DNA from: Pseudomonadota bacterium
GTDB lineage: Bacteria > Myxococcota_A > Bradymonadia > UBA4248
NCBI GenBank assembly: GCA_017441205.1
Contig: JAFRYG010000020.1
Coordinates: 1-57,915, forward strand
DNA: 57,915 nt
Reading direction: 5' to 3'
Both the position numbers and the translations under genes were made by a program. Numbering within the stretch: position 1 is the stretch's first letter; every line of letters begins with the position of its first letter. Below the pieces are notes generated by a model. That model made no database searches. It had not been told where the DNA came from and saw only the letters and a list, made by a program, of their open reading frames with translations. Shown in pieces: positions 18,287 through 27,900 of the stretch.

Positions 18287-19321
18287 TCATGAATTCAACG
18301 GTTTCTTCTCTGGATGCTGCATATAGAATATCATCTTCTGCCGCTCTATTTCCTGTTTTAACTGTTCGTCACTAGGCAGACATAATTTGTATTTTGTAGC
18401 AAAGAGCTGTTCATTGCCTTTTAATATAGAGTACTTCGCTATATCTTTGCTCGTTTCAGAACAAAGAATGATGCCAATAGTCGGATTATCGCCTTCGGTA
18501 CGCTTCAATTCATCATACATGCGTACATACATATCCATCTGGCCGACATCCTGATGTGAAATTGTACCAATCTTTAGATCCATGAGTACATAACATTTTA
18601 AAACCACATTATAGAAAACAAGATCGATATAATAATCCTGAGTATCTGTACATACTCGCTGCTGTCTTGCCATGAAAGCAAACCCGCGTCCGAGTTCGAG
18701 CATGAATTCCTGCAGATGCGCGATAATTGCAGACTCAAGATCACTCTCTGAATATGAATCGTCCTGCCGAAAACCCAAGAATTCTGCAATCACCGGGCTT
18801 TTGAATAGCTCCATTGCATCGGATTTGGATGGTGACAAATCAGGATTATGACTGGAAAATGCAGGCTGCTTGTAATGCCGCTCATAATACTGCGTACTGA
18901 TGTTACGATCCAGTGTACGCACGCTCCACATTTCCCGCGAAGCTTCCGTCAGATACCAACGAATGGCAACCGGGTCTTCGACGCGGAAAACCTTGGTTAA
19001 ATGTGTCCATGTCAGATTTTGCAATCGCGATTGCAAAATCTTCAAATCGGGCACAACCTGATAAAATGTTCTCATATAAGCCAAGTTGCGTTTACTGAAT
19101 CCTTTGCCATATTTCAAAGTAAGTTCTTCAGAAAGTGAATTGAGCAACTGTGTCCCATAATCCGCTCTTTTATTGCCTAGCTGTTCCTCCTCAACGATCC
19201 GTTGCCCAATTTTCCAGTACGTCTCCATCATCAGCCTGCTCACTTCGGCATACGCCTGCCTGCGCCCAGTTTCAATAATGGAACAGATGTCACTAAAGAA
19301 ATGATTCTGCGCTAAATCCAT
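18287..19321 (-). CDS. DUF1016 (YhcG-type) PDDEXK nuclease, copy 1
   Basis: 344 residues, full length. The N-terminal DUF1016_N domain (about 10-170, with SKRNLAYMRTFYQVVPDLK) is followed by a PD-(D/E)XK nuclease domain whose core reads YYIDLVFYNVVLKCYVLMDLKIG, giving the D...xLK catalytic signature, and GQMDMYVRMYDEL. The ATG has a GGAGGAG ribosome site. DUF1016 proteins are frequent in defence islands and next to type I restriction genes; their function is poorly defined. A second full copy, a deleted copy and a 144-bp fragment occur within 17 kb. Confidence 0.85.
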   Translation of the reverse strand: MDLAQNHFFSDICSIIETGRRQAYAEVSRLMMETYWKIGQRIVEEEQLGNKRADYGTQLLNSLSEELTLKYGKGFSKRNLAYMRTFYQVVPDLKILQSRLQNLTWTHLTKVFRVEDPVAIRWYLTEASREMWSVRTLDRNISTQYYERHYKQPAFSSHNPDLSPSKSDAMELFKSPVIAEFLGFRQDDSYSESDLESAIIAHLQEFMLELGRGFAFMARQQRVCTDTQDYYIDLVFYNVVLKCYVLMDLKIGTISHQDVGQMDMYVRMYDELKRTEGDNPTIGIILCSETSKDIAKYSILKGNEQLFATKYKLCLPSDEQLKQEIERQKMIFYMQHPEKKPLNS

Positions 19322-19424
19322 GGCTTTTCTCCTCCGTAAAACTCCCCATCATGCGCCTCTTGCGCTTCTTCCCCGCACCATAACTCGCCATGATGCCCCG
19401 TGCAACTCGCTTTTTGGCTTTATT

Positions 19425-19577
19425 GCTCGCCTTGGCGCGTGTCACGACACGCGTCTACAGCTCGCTGGCGCCCGCTATCTGCGATACGCGGGCGGGAACT
19501 GTTTGGGGCTCGCCTTGGCGCGTGTCACGACACGCGCCTACGGCTCGCTTGCGCACGCTATCTGCGATACGCGGGCG
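19425..19577. repeat. Two tandem copies of the 83-bp composite repeat (gap 19322-19637)
   Basis: Units start at 19425 and 19508, the same 83-bp period as at 18125. Base differences include GCGTCTACAG for GCGCCTACTG and CGCACGC for CGCCCGC in one arm. They lie between the start of the DUF1016 gene and the 3' end of the VapC-like gene. I see nothing else in this 316-bp gap. Confidence 0.9.
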
Positions 19578-19637
19578 TGCACATCTCATCCCTCGACATC
19601 TCCAAACTCGTCGTACATTCGGAATATAATTTAGAAG

Positions 19638-20144
19638 CTACAAATCGTCGACGAGCAATACAGGAATTTCTTCAACTTGACGCAACTGCTTGTCATTCGT
19701 CAGAAATACATCACAACCGCTAATAATGGCGCTTGCAAGTTGAAGCGCATCCATTGCCTTTATGCCTGAATACTTCGCACGGATTTGGGCGGCATGTTTA
19801 GTAATCGCATCGTCTGCGGCAAGAACACGCATTTTTAATGTCTTCTTAAAACGCTTGAATTCAATAATCTTTTGATAATCCTGACTACGATATGGGATTA
19901 CAAGATATTCTGTATTCGTGATCGTAGACGTTGTAAACATTGCATTATTGCGAAAATGCGAAATAATAAAATCTTGAACACGAACTGAATTTGGCTTAAC
20001 ATCCTCTAGCATATAAATAATTGGTGATGTATCAAAATATATATTATTAAAATCTGTCTTCGTCGCGCATTCTCCGAATATAGTTCGCAGGATCCTCCGT
20101 CCAAACGTGCTTTCCTGGATGGCACAACGAACGCAGTTCAGCAA
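19638..20144 (-). CDS. PIN-domain (VapC-like) toxin ribonuclease
   Basis: Open frame of 168 residues; the PIN domain proper begins near residue 34 (IYFDTSPIIYML). Acidic residues of the PIN site are visible in FDTSP, TNTEY, KAMDALQLA and TNDKQL. VapC toxins are RNases neutralised by the adjacent antitoxin. The frame's only ATG (20144) lies 98 nt inside the antitoxin gene; between there and the domain no ATG exists, so the real start may be a rare codon such as CTG 20090 following GGAGG, close to the antitoxin stop (20047). Translational coupling is likely. Start uncertain; domain call firm. Confidence 0.75.
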   Translation of the reverse strand: MLNCVRCAIQESTFGRRILRTIFGECATKTDFNNIYFDTSPIIYMLEDVKPNSVRVQDFIISHFRNNAMFTTSTITNTEYLVIPYRSQDYQKIIEFKRFKKTLKMRVLAADDAITKHAAQIRAKYSGIKAMDALQLASAIISGCDVFLTNDKQLRQVEEIPVLLVDDL

Positions 20145-20313
20145 TTGCCTCTTCCTTGCTCTGATCGGTCGTTTGAGGGTGATCAGACGTCAGGGGCGTT
20201 CTAGCCTCTGTGTGGTTTTCCAGCAAAAACTGGATAAACTTGCTCGCCGTTTTTAAATCCTCTGCACTCAATCTCGTCAACATACTCTGTACTGACTGCA
20301 CTGTAACATCCAT
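20047..20313 (-). CDS. Antitoxin of the PIN-toxin pair
   Basis: 88 residues from ATG 20313, chosen because GGGAGGG lies 9 nt upstream; the frame is open to 20397 but without such a signal. Short, charged, with a helical segment MLTRLSAEDLKTASKFIQFLLEN and a C-terminal tail WTEDPANYIRRMRDEDRF typical of a toxin-binding extension. It precedes and overlaps the PIN gene in the usual antitoxin-first order. No DNA-binding family is clear to me. Confidence 0.65.
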   Translation of the reverse strand: MDVTVQSVQSMLTRLSAEDLKTASKFIQFLLENHTEARTPLTSDHPQTTDQSKEEAIAELRSLCHPGKHVWTEDPANYIRRMRDEDRF

Positions 20314-20428
20314 CGCAAAATCCCTCCCGCTTGAGTCCACGCAAGGCACATAGACCAAGTCAATGATAGCATCTCTTGTTGGACGACTCAATCCCATTTA
20401 CCAGCCGATACCTCGTCTGTCGCCTGTC

Positions 20429-20532
20429 GGCCTACGCGCCTGTGGCGCATACGGCCTTCGTGCTCGCTTTGGCGCGTGTCACAACACGGCACTACGGCTC
20501 GCTTGTGCCCGCACTCTGCGATACGCGGGGCG
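20429..20532. repeat. Bulged hairpin plus degenerate 83-bp repeat unit
   Basis: 20429-20456: GGCC, TACGCGCC, loop TGT, GGCGCATA, unpaired C, GGCC. 20462-20532 is a diverged single copy of the composite unit (CGTGTCACAACACG core). The rest of the gap 20398-20661 shows nothing recognisable. Confidence 0.75.
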
Positions 20533-20661
20533 GAATTTCATATTTTTCACATACCGCGCATCGTTTCATCCCATTCCCCTGGAGCTGATATTGGTGTCTT
20601 GGGATAAACTGCAGTTTTGGTGCTGCCATGTTGGTTTGTTCCAATGTATTTAAGCGTTTGG

Positions 20662-21894
20662 TTAGCAGAATGATTGCCCAGTTTTGACAAAATCGAGCAG
20701 GTTGGCGTGAATGATACCGTTTCGTCGTTGAAGCAAATAATCTGCCGTTAAGACATACTTGGGGTAATTATCGCGAATCATTTCCAGCGATCGGTATTCA
20801 CGATCTTCGGTTTCTTTATTTTGTAGTATGGTATAAGCAACCTGGATATAGGCATAATCCATGGATTTGCCACGGACGATGAAATCACATTCCAGTTTGC
20901 CGATTCGTCCGACGCTGATTTGATAATCATGAGATTTTGCATAAATATAGACCAAATTTTCAAGCACTGGGCCATAGTTAATCCGATTATCTGTATTGTC
21001 TGCATAGAAAAAGCCTAAATCCGAAAGATAGTATTTTTTATCATTCTGCAGAGATTTTTTCGATTTGATATCAAATCGGGGGCATTCATATAATATTTTG
21101 GCATTAACAAGAATCTGAACGTAACGCGCAACGGTTTCTCTGGTTATGATGACGCCTTGTGCATGAAGTGCATTGCAAATATTTGTGATATTCGTCGTTG
21201 CGCCAAAGTTGGCAATCAAATACTTCCTGACGATTTCAAAAGTTTCACGGTCGCGTATTTTCATTCTGTGACGGATATCTTTTTCAAAGATTTCACTGAT
21301 GATGCTTTGCACATACCGTTGTTTTTCGGCGAGTTCTTGATATTGCAATGCTTTGGGAAATCCACCCGATAAAATATATTGATTGAGCTCTGCAAGAGGA
21401 TTCGGAACAATCGATATACCATAGAACGCCTTCATCTTTTCGTATTCTTCAAAACTCAATGGGAACATCTCGAATTCGATATATCGCCCGGTCAGCTTTG
21501 TGACCAGCTCGCCGCTTAACAGGTACGAGTTGGATCCCGTGATAAATATCGACCAACCGCCATCCGTCCTGAACCCATTGATGACGGGTTCAAAATCGCG
21601 CACATTCTGTATTTCATCGATAAAGAGATATCGCCTGTTTGTAGCTGTGTCATGCGCTTCAATCAGTTTTTCAAGCGCATCGGGGGTTGTTACCTGACGG
21701 TATTGACGTGCGTCCAAATCGAGATAGACGATCTGCTCTGGTGCAACGCCTTGGGCTGTCAATTCGTGTGCGATCGTCTGCATTAGGCTTGATTTACCGC
21801 ACCGACGCACGCCTGTGATGACCTTAATGATCTCTTCGTCGTGATAAAACCCGCGTATTTTCTCCAAATACAGCTCTCTCGGAAACAGTTCCAT
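20662..21894 (-). CDS. AAA+ ATPase of the DUF4143 family, copy 1
   Basis: 410 residues from ATG 21894, which has GGAGGG at 6 nt; the longer frame to 21996 lacks a signal. N-terminal ATPase with Walker A GVRRCGKS (28-35), Walker B LFIDEIQN and a later ITGSNSYLLS motif, then a winged-helix-like region and a C-terminal DUF4143 segment (GRIGKLECDFIVRG) of PD-(D/E)XK-like type. Such proteins are common in variable regions; substrate and role are unknown, and involvement in defence is inferred from the surroundings. A relative lies at 35399. Confidence 0.85.
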   Translation of the reverse strand: MELFPRELYLEKIRGFYHDEEIIKVITGVRRCGKSSLMQTIAHELTAQGVAPEQIVYLDLDARQYRQVTTPDALEKLIEAHDTATNRRYLFIDEIQNVRDFEPVINGFRTDGGWSIFITGSNSYLLSGELVTKLTGRYIEFEMFPLSFEEYEKMKAFYGISIVPNPLAELNQYILSGGFPKALQYQELAEKQRYVQSIISEIFEKDIRHRMKIRDRETFEIVRKYLIANFGATTNITNICNALHAQGVIITRETVARYVQILVNAKILYECPRFDIKSKKSLQNDKKYYLSDLGFFYADNTDNRINYGPVLENLVYIYAKSHDYQISVGRIGKLECDFIVRGKSMDYAYIQVAYTILQNKETEDREYRSLEMIRDNYPKYVLTADYLLQRRNGIIHANLLDFVKTGQSFC

Positions 21895-22023
21895 ACTCGC
21901 CCTCCTGTGACCACATCCGAAATGGATGTGAGGGAAAGTGTACGTTAAGCCGTCATTTTTTGCAATTTCTTTCAATATTGATGGCTTAACGAACACACAC
22001 CACTATCCACTGTTCCTCTTTGA

Positions 22024-22167
22024 GCCGCTCATAATACTGCGTACTGATGTTGCGATCCAGTGTACGCACGCTCCACATTTCCCGCGAAGCTTCCGTCAGA
22101 TACCAATGAATGGCAACCGGGTCTTCGACGTGGAAAACCTTGGTTAAATGTGTCCATGTCAGATTTT
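22024..22167 (-). pseudogene. 144-bp fragment of a DUF1016 gene
   Basis: The 144 bp match 18877-19020 of DUF1016 copy 1 in the same orientation with three differences, all transitions (about 98% identity). The match stops abruptly inside the coding sequence on both sides, so this is a truncated duplicate with no start or stop of its own. Confidence 0.92.
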
Positions 22168-22302
22168 ATTGACGAAACGCTGGCGTAATCGGGTATGGGA
22201 AATGACAGCACATCTCGTCATACAGATTGTTACCGCTATCGCACGCCGCCAATTGTGCTTTTAAACTGCGCACCTTTTCATCCGAATCCGCCTTGAGCTT
22301 CA
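22166..22302 (-). pseudogene. 3' remnant of an unidentified gene
   Basis: An open stretch of about 45 codons ending at a TAA (22166-22168) reads like a genuine C-terminus: LKADSDEKVRSLKAQLAA, then NLYDEM and FPYPITPAFRQ. It is cut upstream by two small hairpins (22305-22317, GCGGC/GCCGC around AAA; 22327-22345, AGAGAATG/CATTCTCT) and a stop. The stop codon coincides with the end of the DUF1016 fragment, suggesting a recombination junction. Parent gene not recognised. Confidence 0.4.
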
Positions 22303-22393
22303 AAGCGGCAAAGCCGCAATGGCTTTAGAGAATGATGCATTCTCTGTTTCCGCATCGTGAAGTTGTTCCTATAAAGTACTCATGAATACCTCG

Positions 22394-22917
22394 TCAGATC
22401 AAATGGTTACCCCAGCTATGAAGGCGCTTTTCGCACTCCTTTCGGGGAGCCCTTGAATTATCAGTCAACCATTGGTTGAGTTTTTGATATGCTTCTTCTT
22501 TAGTCATCATATTCATTTCGACGCATAAATCGAAAATAAATACGGTTCCATGAACGCCAATGGACTTTTCGATAGATTTCATGCGAAGAAGATTATCGTT
22601 GCTTAAAATAATATAACTATTCTTTTGTACATATAACAGAACAGAGCAATCCGTAAAACTCAATTTCGATGACTCGATAGTCTTATATTGAAATATTTCT
22701 TCGACTTCCGCCACAGAAAATGTTTTACGATTAAAATACGCTTATCAACATACTCCTGAATCGCTTGTTTCTGTTCCTTATAGGATTCTGTAAACTCATT
22801 CAAGACAAAATCCGTCGTATGGAATGTGAATAACAACGCAAAGAACAACCCAAGCATATCCAGACTTATCATATCAATGAATATATTTGTGTCCGTTACA
22901 ACGATGTCCATACACAT
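22394..22917 (-). pseudogene. Frameshifted PIN-domain toxin next to an XRE-ImmA regulator
   Basis: Two overlapping frames make up one PIN protein: 22660-22917 encodes the N-terminal half with VTDTNIFIDMI, and 22394-22714 the C-terminal half with LSFTDCSVLLYV and LSNDNLLR. The frames join at a short A run (GTAAAACATTTT) near 22722-22733; one extra A, or a -1 slip on the AAA lysine codon, would give a continuous protein of about 170 residues. The gene starts 2 nt after the regulator's stop, so it was the second gene of that pair. Mutation, sequencing error or programmed frameshift cannot be separated here. Confidence 0.75.
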
Positions 22918-22919
22918 CC

Positions 22920-23966
22920 CTATGCCAGTTTCATTCTATTATGGATTTCTGACTCAGGCATATTCAGCAATTCTGCCGCTTTGGAACCTGTTATCAATGC
23001 ATTGGAAAATGCGCGATATACCAGACCTTCAAAACGATTCGTAGTTTCAGGAACACATCGAGTGGCATCTACAAATGCTCTGAAATCAGAACGCATATTC
23101 TTCATGATGCAGTAGTTGCGATATGCCTGTCCGGACATGATTTGCATATCTTTTAGACGATGAAGAAGTGCGTCAATGGAAATACCAAACTGCACTTGTA
23201 TGGATAGCACTTCACTGCGCGAAATGGACTCCCTTTTTTCTCCAATCCGCCCTCTTAATACCGCCGATGAAATCAACATCTCGCTGGCAAATCGATGGCA
23301 CCACAGTTCTTGGTCTTTTTCGCAAACATTTTCGTTAAATCGCAATATCAAATGACCTAACTCATGAAGTGCAGTAAAGCGCATCCGCTCACTACAACCG
23401 TTGTTGTTCAGCACAATGACTGGATAATTATCGGCAAATGCACTTACACCATCAAAACTATCTGCAGCTTCGATTAGAATGACCTTGATACCGTGTTCCT
23501 CAAGGACGTTAAACAGATTACAAATGCCATCCTCGCCAAGATGCCACTGATCCTTCAGAACACTGGTAACATGCACAATTTCATCAGGGACTTGAATATA
23601 AAAATGGGGCAAATTACAATCCATCTTCATTCCAAGAGTATTTTCAATTTCCTGATAACGCTCGACCAAATCTTTAATCTGCTCAGTAAGTGCATCCTGC
23701 TGCTTCTTGCTGAATTTCTGCTTTTTCCGATAGTTTACTTGCTCAATCTGGCAATGATTCGAACGGAAAAAGTAATCCACCTTGACGTCTAGCGCATTGG
23801 CAAGCGCAATTAACGTCGTGCTGTCCGGCATCATCTGCCCCTTCTCATACTTTGAAATGGCCTGTTTCGAAACCAATCCATTCATCAGACGGCATAGCTC
23901 AGTACCGCTTAGTCCAGCCTTCACACGTGCGCTCTTTAGGTTGTTGGCAAAACATTCATTCATCAT
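22920..23966 (-). CDS. XRE-family HTH regulator with ImmA/IrrE metallopeptidase domain
   Basis: 348 residues from ATG 23966, chosen for the AGGAGG site 5-6 nt upstream. An N-terminal helix-turn-helix (about 5-67, LVSKQAISKYEKGQMMPD) is followed by a linker helix and an ImmA/IrrE zinc-peptidase domain with HELGH at 201-205. Such proteins regulate mobile elements or act as antitoxins whose gene precedes a toxin; here the next gene, 2 nt away, is a PIN-domain toxin broken by a frameshift. Palindromes upstream probably form the autoregulatory operator. Confidence 0.85.
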   Translation of the reverse strand: MMNECFANNLKSARVKAGLSGTELCRLMNGLVSKQAISKYEKGQMMPDSTTLIALANALDVKVDYFFRSNHCQIEQVNYRKKQKFSKKQQDALTEQIKDLVERYQEIENTLGMKMDCNLPHFYIQVPDEIVHVTSVLKDQWHLGEDGICNLFNVLEEHGIKVILIEAADSFDGVSAFADNYPVIVLNNNGCSERMRFTALHELGHLILRFNENVCEKDQELWCHRFASEMLISSAVLRGRIGEKRESISRSEVLSIQVQFGISIDALLHRLKDMQIMSGQAYRNYCIMKNMRSDFRAFVDATRCVPETTNRFEGLVYRAFSNALITGSKAAELLNMPESEIHNRMKLA

Positions 23967-23979
23967 ACCGACCTCCTCT

Positions 23980-24032
23980 GTGCGTGACACGCACGGTTGA
24001 CAGAATTGCAAAAGAATGTGATTTTGTCAACC
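23980..24032 (-). promoter_or_regulatory. Operator/promoter region of the XRE-ImmA gene
   Basis: Two inverted repeats lie upstream of the start: GTGCGTG-A-CACGCAC (23980-23994) and GGTTGACA / TGTCAACC separated by 22 nt (23995-24032). Read on the minus strand TTGACA could be a -35 box. Likely binding sites for the regulator itself; inference from position and symmetry. Confidence 0.5.
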
Positions 24033-24102
24033 ATCGGTTCAAAAAAATCGGGATGATGATAAGTATCTGCAGGCAATGCATAAGCCATGATGTTCCCGGC
24101 CA

Positions 24103-24180
24103 GGCTATCGGCTGCGCCGATACGGCTCGCTTGCGCCCGCTATCTGCGATACGCGGGGCGGGAACAGTTTGGGGCTCGCT
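24103..24180. repeat. Bulged hairpin plus partial 83-bp repeat unit
   Basis: 24103-24127: GGC, TATCGGC, loop TGC, GCCGATA, unpaired C, GGC. From about 24123 follows a partial composite unit including CGCCCGC, TATC, TGC, GATA, C, GCGGG. Together they occupy much of the gap between the XRE-ImmA promoter and the metallopeptidase gene's end. Confidence 0.75.
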
Positions 24181-24222
24181 ATTGCATACGTGGGGAGGAA
24201 TAATAGATAATTTATAGATAAT

Positions 24223-24945
24223 TTATAGATGCTTTCGTTCAAAAGGTTCCAAAGCCTGACCATTTAAATGGTCTTTTAACGACCGCCAATTTGGGCAATA
24301 CCGGGTCATGAGCATCGAAAACCGTTCATTGTGCGTCGGTTCGAGCAAATGGACAAGTTCATGTATGAGTACGTATTGTAATGAAGCACGCGAATTTTGC
24401 GCTAAATGTAGATTTAGCCAGATTCTGCGCTTTTCGATCTGACATGAGCCCCATCTCGTGGCCATTTTTTTGATGCCATAGAAATCGGCACTCACACCGA
24501 CAATTTTTTCACATAGAGGAATCAAGGCATCGAGCGCCTTGCGGAGTTGCTTGCGATACCATTCATTGAGGATTTTTTCTCGTTGTTTCGGCGTGCTATT
24601 GGGTCGCGTCTGCAATTCGATCCAGTCGCCGTCCCGACGTACATCGTTACATTTCCAGGAATGAACGATGCGCAGGCGACAGACATCGCCCCAAATACGC
24701 ACACAATCTCCGGTCTCATATCGTCGTTCAGGTAATCTCGGCTGAGTTTGGTACTTAGCGCGTTCGCGCTTTAACCAACTCAGCTTGGAGATCGCAAACC
24801 GACGCATATCATCCAGACTGACCTGTTCAGGCGCCTTGATCAGAACATTACCGTCAGGTGGTAAAACGCGAAGATACATATACTTTGTGTCCCCGCGCTC
24901 CACCGAAACGGTAAAGTCCGATATTTGTATGGTTTCTGCGTTCAT
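24223..24945 (-). CDS. YgjP-type zinc metallopeptidase (M48/DUF45) of the hsd operon
   Basis: 240 residues from ATG 24945, whose ATGA overlaps the hsdR stop by 4 nt, implying translational coupling. The C-terminal half carries the zinc site: LIHELVHLLEPTHNERF (HExxH plus third ligand) and MTRYCPNWRSLKDHLN. The WGSC stretch (KKMATRWGSCQIEKRRIWLNLHLAQ) is typical of the YgjP/DUF45 family, often encoded beside type I restriction systems. The target is unknown. Confidence 0.85.
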   Translation of the reverse strand: MNAETIQISDFTVSVERGDTKYMYLRVLPPDGNVLIKAPEQVSLDDMRRFAISKLSWLKRERAKYQTQPRLPERRYETGDCVRIWGDVCRLRIVHSWKCNDVRRDGDWIELQTRPNSTPKQREKILNEWYRKQLRKALDALIPLCEKIVGVSADFYGIKKMATRWGSCQIEKRRIWLNLHLAQNSRASLQYVLIHELVHLLEPTHNERFSMLMTRYCPNWRSLKDHLNGQALEPFERKHL

Positions 24946-27900
24946 GAGTACACGTCCTGATTGGAAATGATATCCATGACCAGCTTCAATGTGCTTTCGT
25001 TGGCCTTGCCATGGACTTCCAACACTCGCAAAATACACTCTTCCACATTGCCGCGCTTTGCAGGATTGCTGCACCATTCGGCCTGTGCTTCTTCTAACAT
25101 AATTCGCTCAATCTCGACGACCACAATCTCACATTCTTCCGGGACAAAAATCTCATTCTCGATGAGATTTTTATATAATGCGCCACATGCCTCGGGATGC
25201 TCCGCATGCAGAATGCTTTCGGGAAGATTTTCATCGGGCTGATCCATCTTATCAACGATATCATTCTGAATATCATTGACCATGTCTTCAAACGTCTTTT
25301 GGGCATCTTCGTACTTTTTCAGATATTCTTCGAGCAATTCTGACAACTTTTTATATTTTACAGGATCCTGATCCATACGACTGCGAAGTTCTGCCATCAT
25401 ATTGTTGTGAATAATGTCCGCAGCAAGCCCCATATCTTCTTTCTCAATATTACCATTGGAGGCCTTGAACTTTTCAATGAGATCACGCACAACATCGATT
25501 GGTTTTGTATTTGCAGTAAGCCCCGTCAAATTATGCATCGAAAACTCATTCGTCACCTTAGAGGCTTCTAAGTGGTCATTCATGATTTGACGAATAGAAG
25601 CGCTGCTCATCTCAATGATCTGTCTGATATCATTTTCGTCATTTACCTCGCAGCTCAGTCGTTTGATTTCATCCCTTAAATTGACATAGAGTTTCAGTTC
25701 ATGCCTATATTTCTCTTGCATTTCTGCAGGCATCGCATGATAATTTCTAATCATAGAATTTGTGTATTGATACAGATCATCACGCCGATGTTTCAGCGTG
25801 TTTTCATCCCCTTCATAGCAAAAATAAGCTCTTGCCTTGTCGCCCAATTTACCATTGTCTTCTTTTAGATGTTCACATAAGGCTCTGAGCGCTTCGAGCA
25901 TATCACTAAACATCTGATAAGCCGCATCAGAAGCTGCCTTAAGCATGTCTAGGAGATCCTGCGGGTCATATCCAGGAATGTTCATGCAATCGCCGGTATA
26001 ATCATTCATAGACTCCTGCAATCGCTCGAACTGGAAGCAATAATCAACAATCTGTCCCCATTCTTTAGAATTATCGTCAAGACGATTTACACGACAAACT
26101 GCCTGAAACATTGTGTGATCTTTCATTGGTTTGTCAAGATACAATACGCTGCAGCTCGGAGCATCAAATCCCGTCAACAATTTATCTACTACAATCAGTA
26201 ATTTAACATTATTTGGCTCCTTCATAAATTTATCCCGAATATAGATTTCAAATTTATCATGATCGCTAAGATTTTTTTGCAATGATTTTGAATCACAGTA
26301 TCTATTGATGTTTTGACCATATTTATCAAGCATATCATGATATGTCTTGGCTTTAAACCATTCCTCACTATTATCATTCCGCTCAAGAGCCTTGGGATCA
26401 CCGTCATACGATGCGACAACGGCACATTCACTAAACCCGCGTTCCTGAAACAAATCATAATACTTAAAAGCCCTGTAAATGTCTTTGACCGCAAGCATGG
26501 CATTGCCACCATGCTGAAGTCTGGGGATCGGTTTGTTTGGTGATGTCATCATCTGTTTAAAATCACTCTGAATATCCTTAACGATGTGTTTTAACCGTTT
26601 TTCAGAATCATACGCTTTTGTACTAAACCATTTGTATATTTTTTCCCGTTCTTCCTCTGTCAAACGAGAATGATGTTGATCGAAATAAACTTTAATTTCA
26701 TCATCCAGCTCCTCTTTATCATCAATCATCAAGCCAGCCTTGCGCGCTTCATAACGAAGCGGTAGTACAACCTTATCCTTGACGGCTTGACTGTATAAAT
26801 ACTTATGAATATAATCACCAAATATCACTTCGCTCATTCTTGAAATGTCATCTTTCTCAGCTTTTATAATCGGCGTCCCCGTAAAACCAATCAGAACAGC
26901 GTTCGGAATCAATTTTTTCATGGCAGCGTGCATGATGCCAGCCTGAGATCGATGACATTCGTCAATAAATATGTAAAAATTACCCGTTATTTGCAAGGCT
27001 TGGATTTTTTGTATGGTATTTACAAATTCCAGATCATTACCACCATCTCCGACATATCGCTTATTCAAAAATTTATGAATCAGTGTACATATCAGTTTGG
27101 TATTTGTCATACCTGGTTTTTCTTCTAATAGCTGACAAAGATGATCACAGCTTTCTGCCCGCGTATAGCCAACTGATAATATCTGTTTGTTACTAAACAG
27201 AATCTTGGCCATCATATCATCGAGCTCTTCCCGGTCCGTAACGATCAAAATGCGAGGATCCTGTTTATTTTCCAAGATCCATCGCATCAAGCAGATCATC
27301 GTGATCGTCTTTCCGCTCCCCTGGGTATGCCAAATCATCCCACCTTTTTTATCTTTTCCGTAAAGCAGTCGTTGTCTCGCTGCTACCAGAGCAAAATATT
27401 GATGATAACGCACAATCTTCTTGGTTCCGCCATCATACAATATGCCCCATCGCATCATATCCAGTAAACGCGATTTCTCAAACAAGCTCGACAATTCCTG
27501 TAATAACCGATTATTCCCAGCCGCTGCCCTGATATTTGCGACATCTCTGGCAATCCCGATTTCAGCACATTCACCTCGGTCCAGATTATCGTTGCGCCGA
27601 AGCTGGTTAGGAGATTCCTCTTTCCACTGCATGAAATATTGCGATTTGGCGCCGATGGCACCATATTTAATGCCCTGAGTTTCATTACCGGCTACAAGCA
27701 ATGTGTTAAAGCAAAACGAACGAAGATTATTCTCAACATAGCCTTGAAGTTGCTCCACAGCATTTTCGACAGAAACACTCGCCCTTTTTAACTCGATATC
27801 TGCAATGGCCATGCCATTTATATAAACAACGATATCTGCACGACGCCAATCCGTCGCCGATTGATGGTTCCGAAACCAGACTTCTTCTTTGAATGTATAA

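Noticed and set aside
19320-19634. Open frames giving ARVTTRAYGSLA-like peptides
   Set aside because: They translate the 83-bp repeat in several frames; the same peptide string reappears wherever the repeat occurs. Not a protein.
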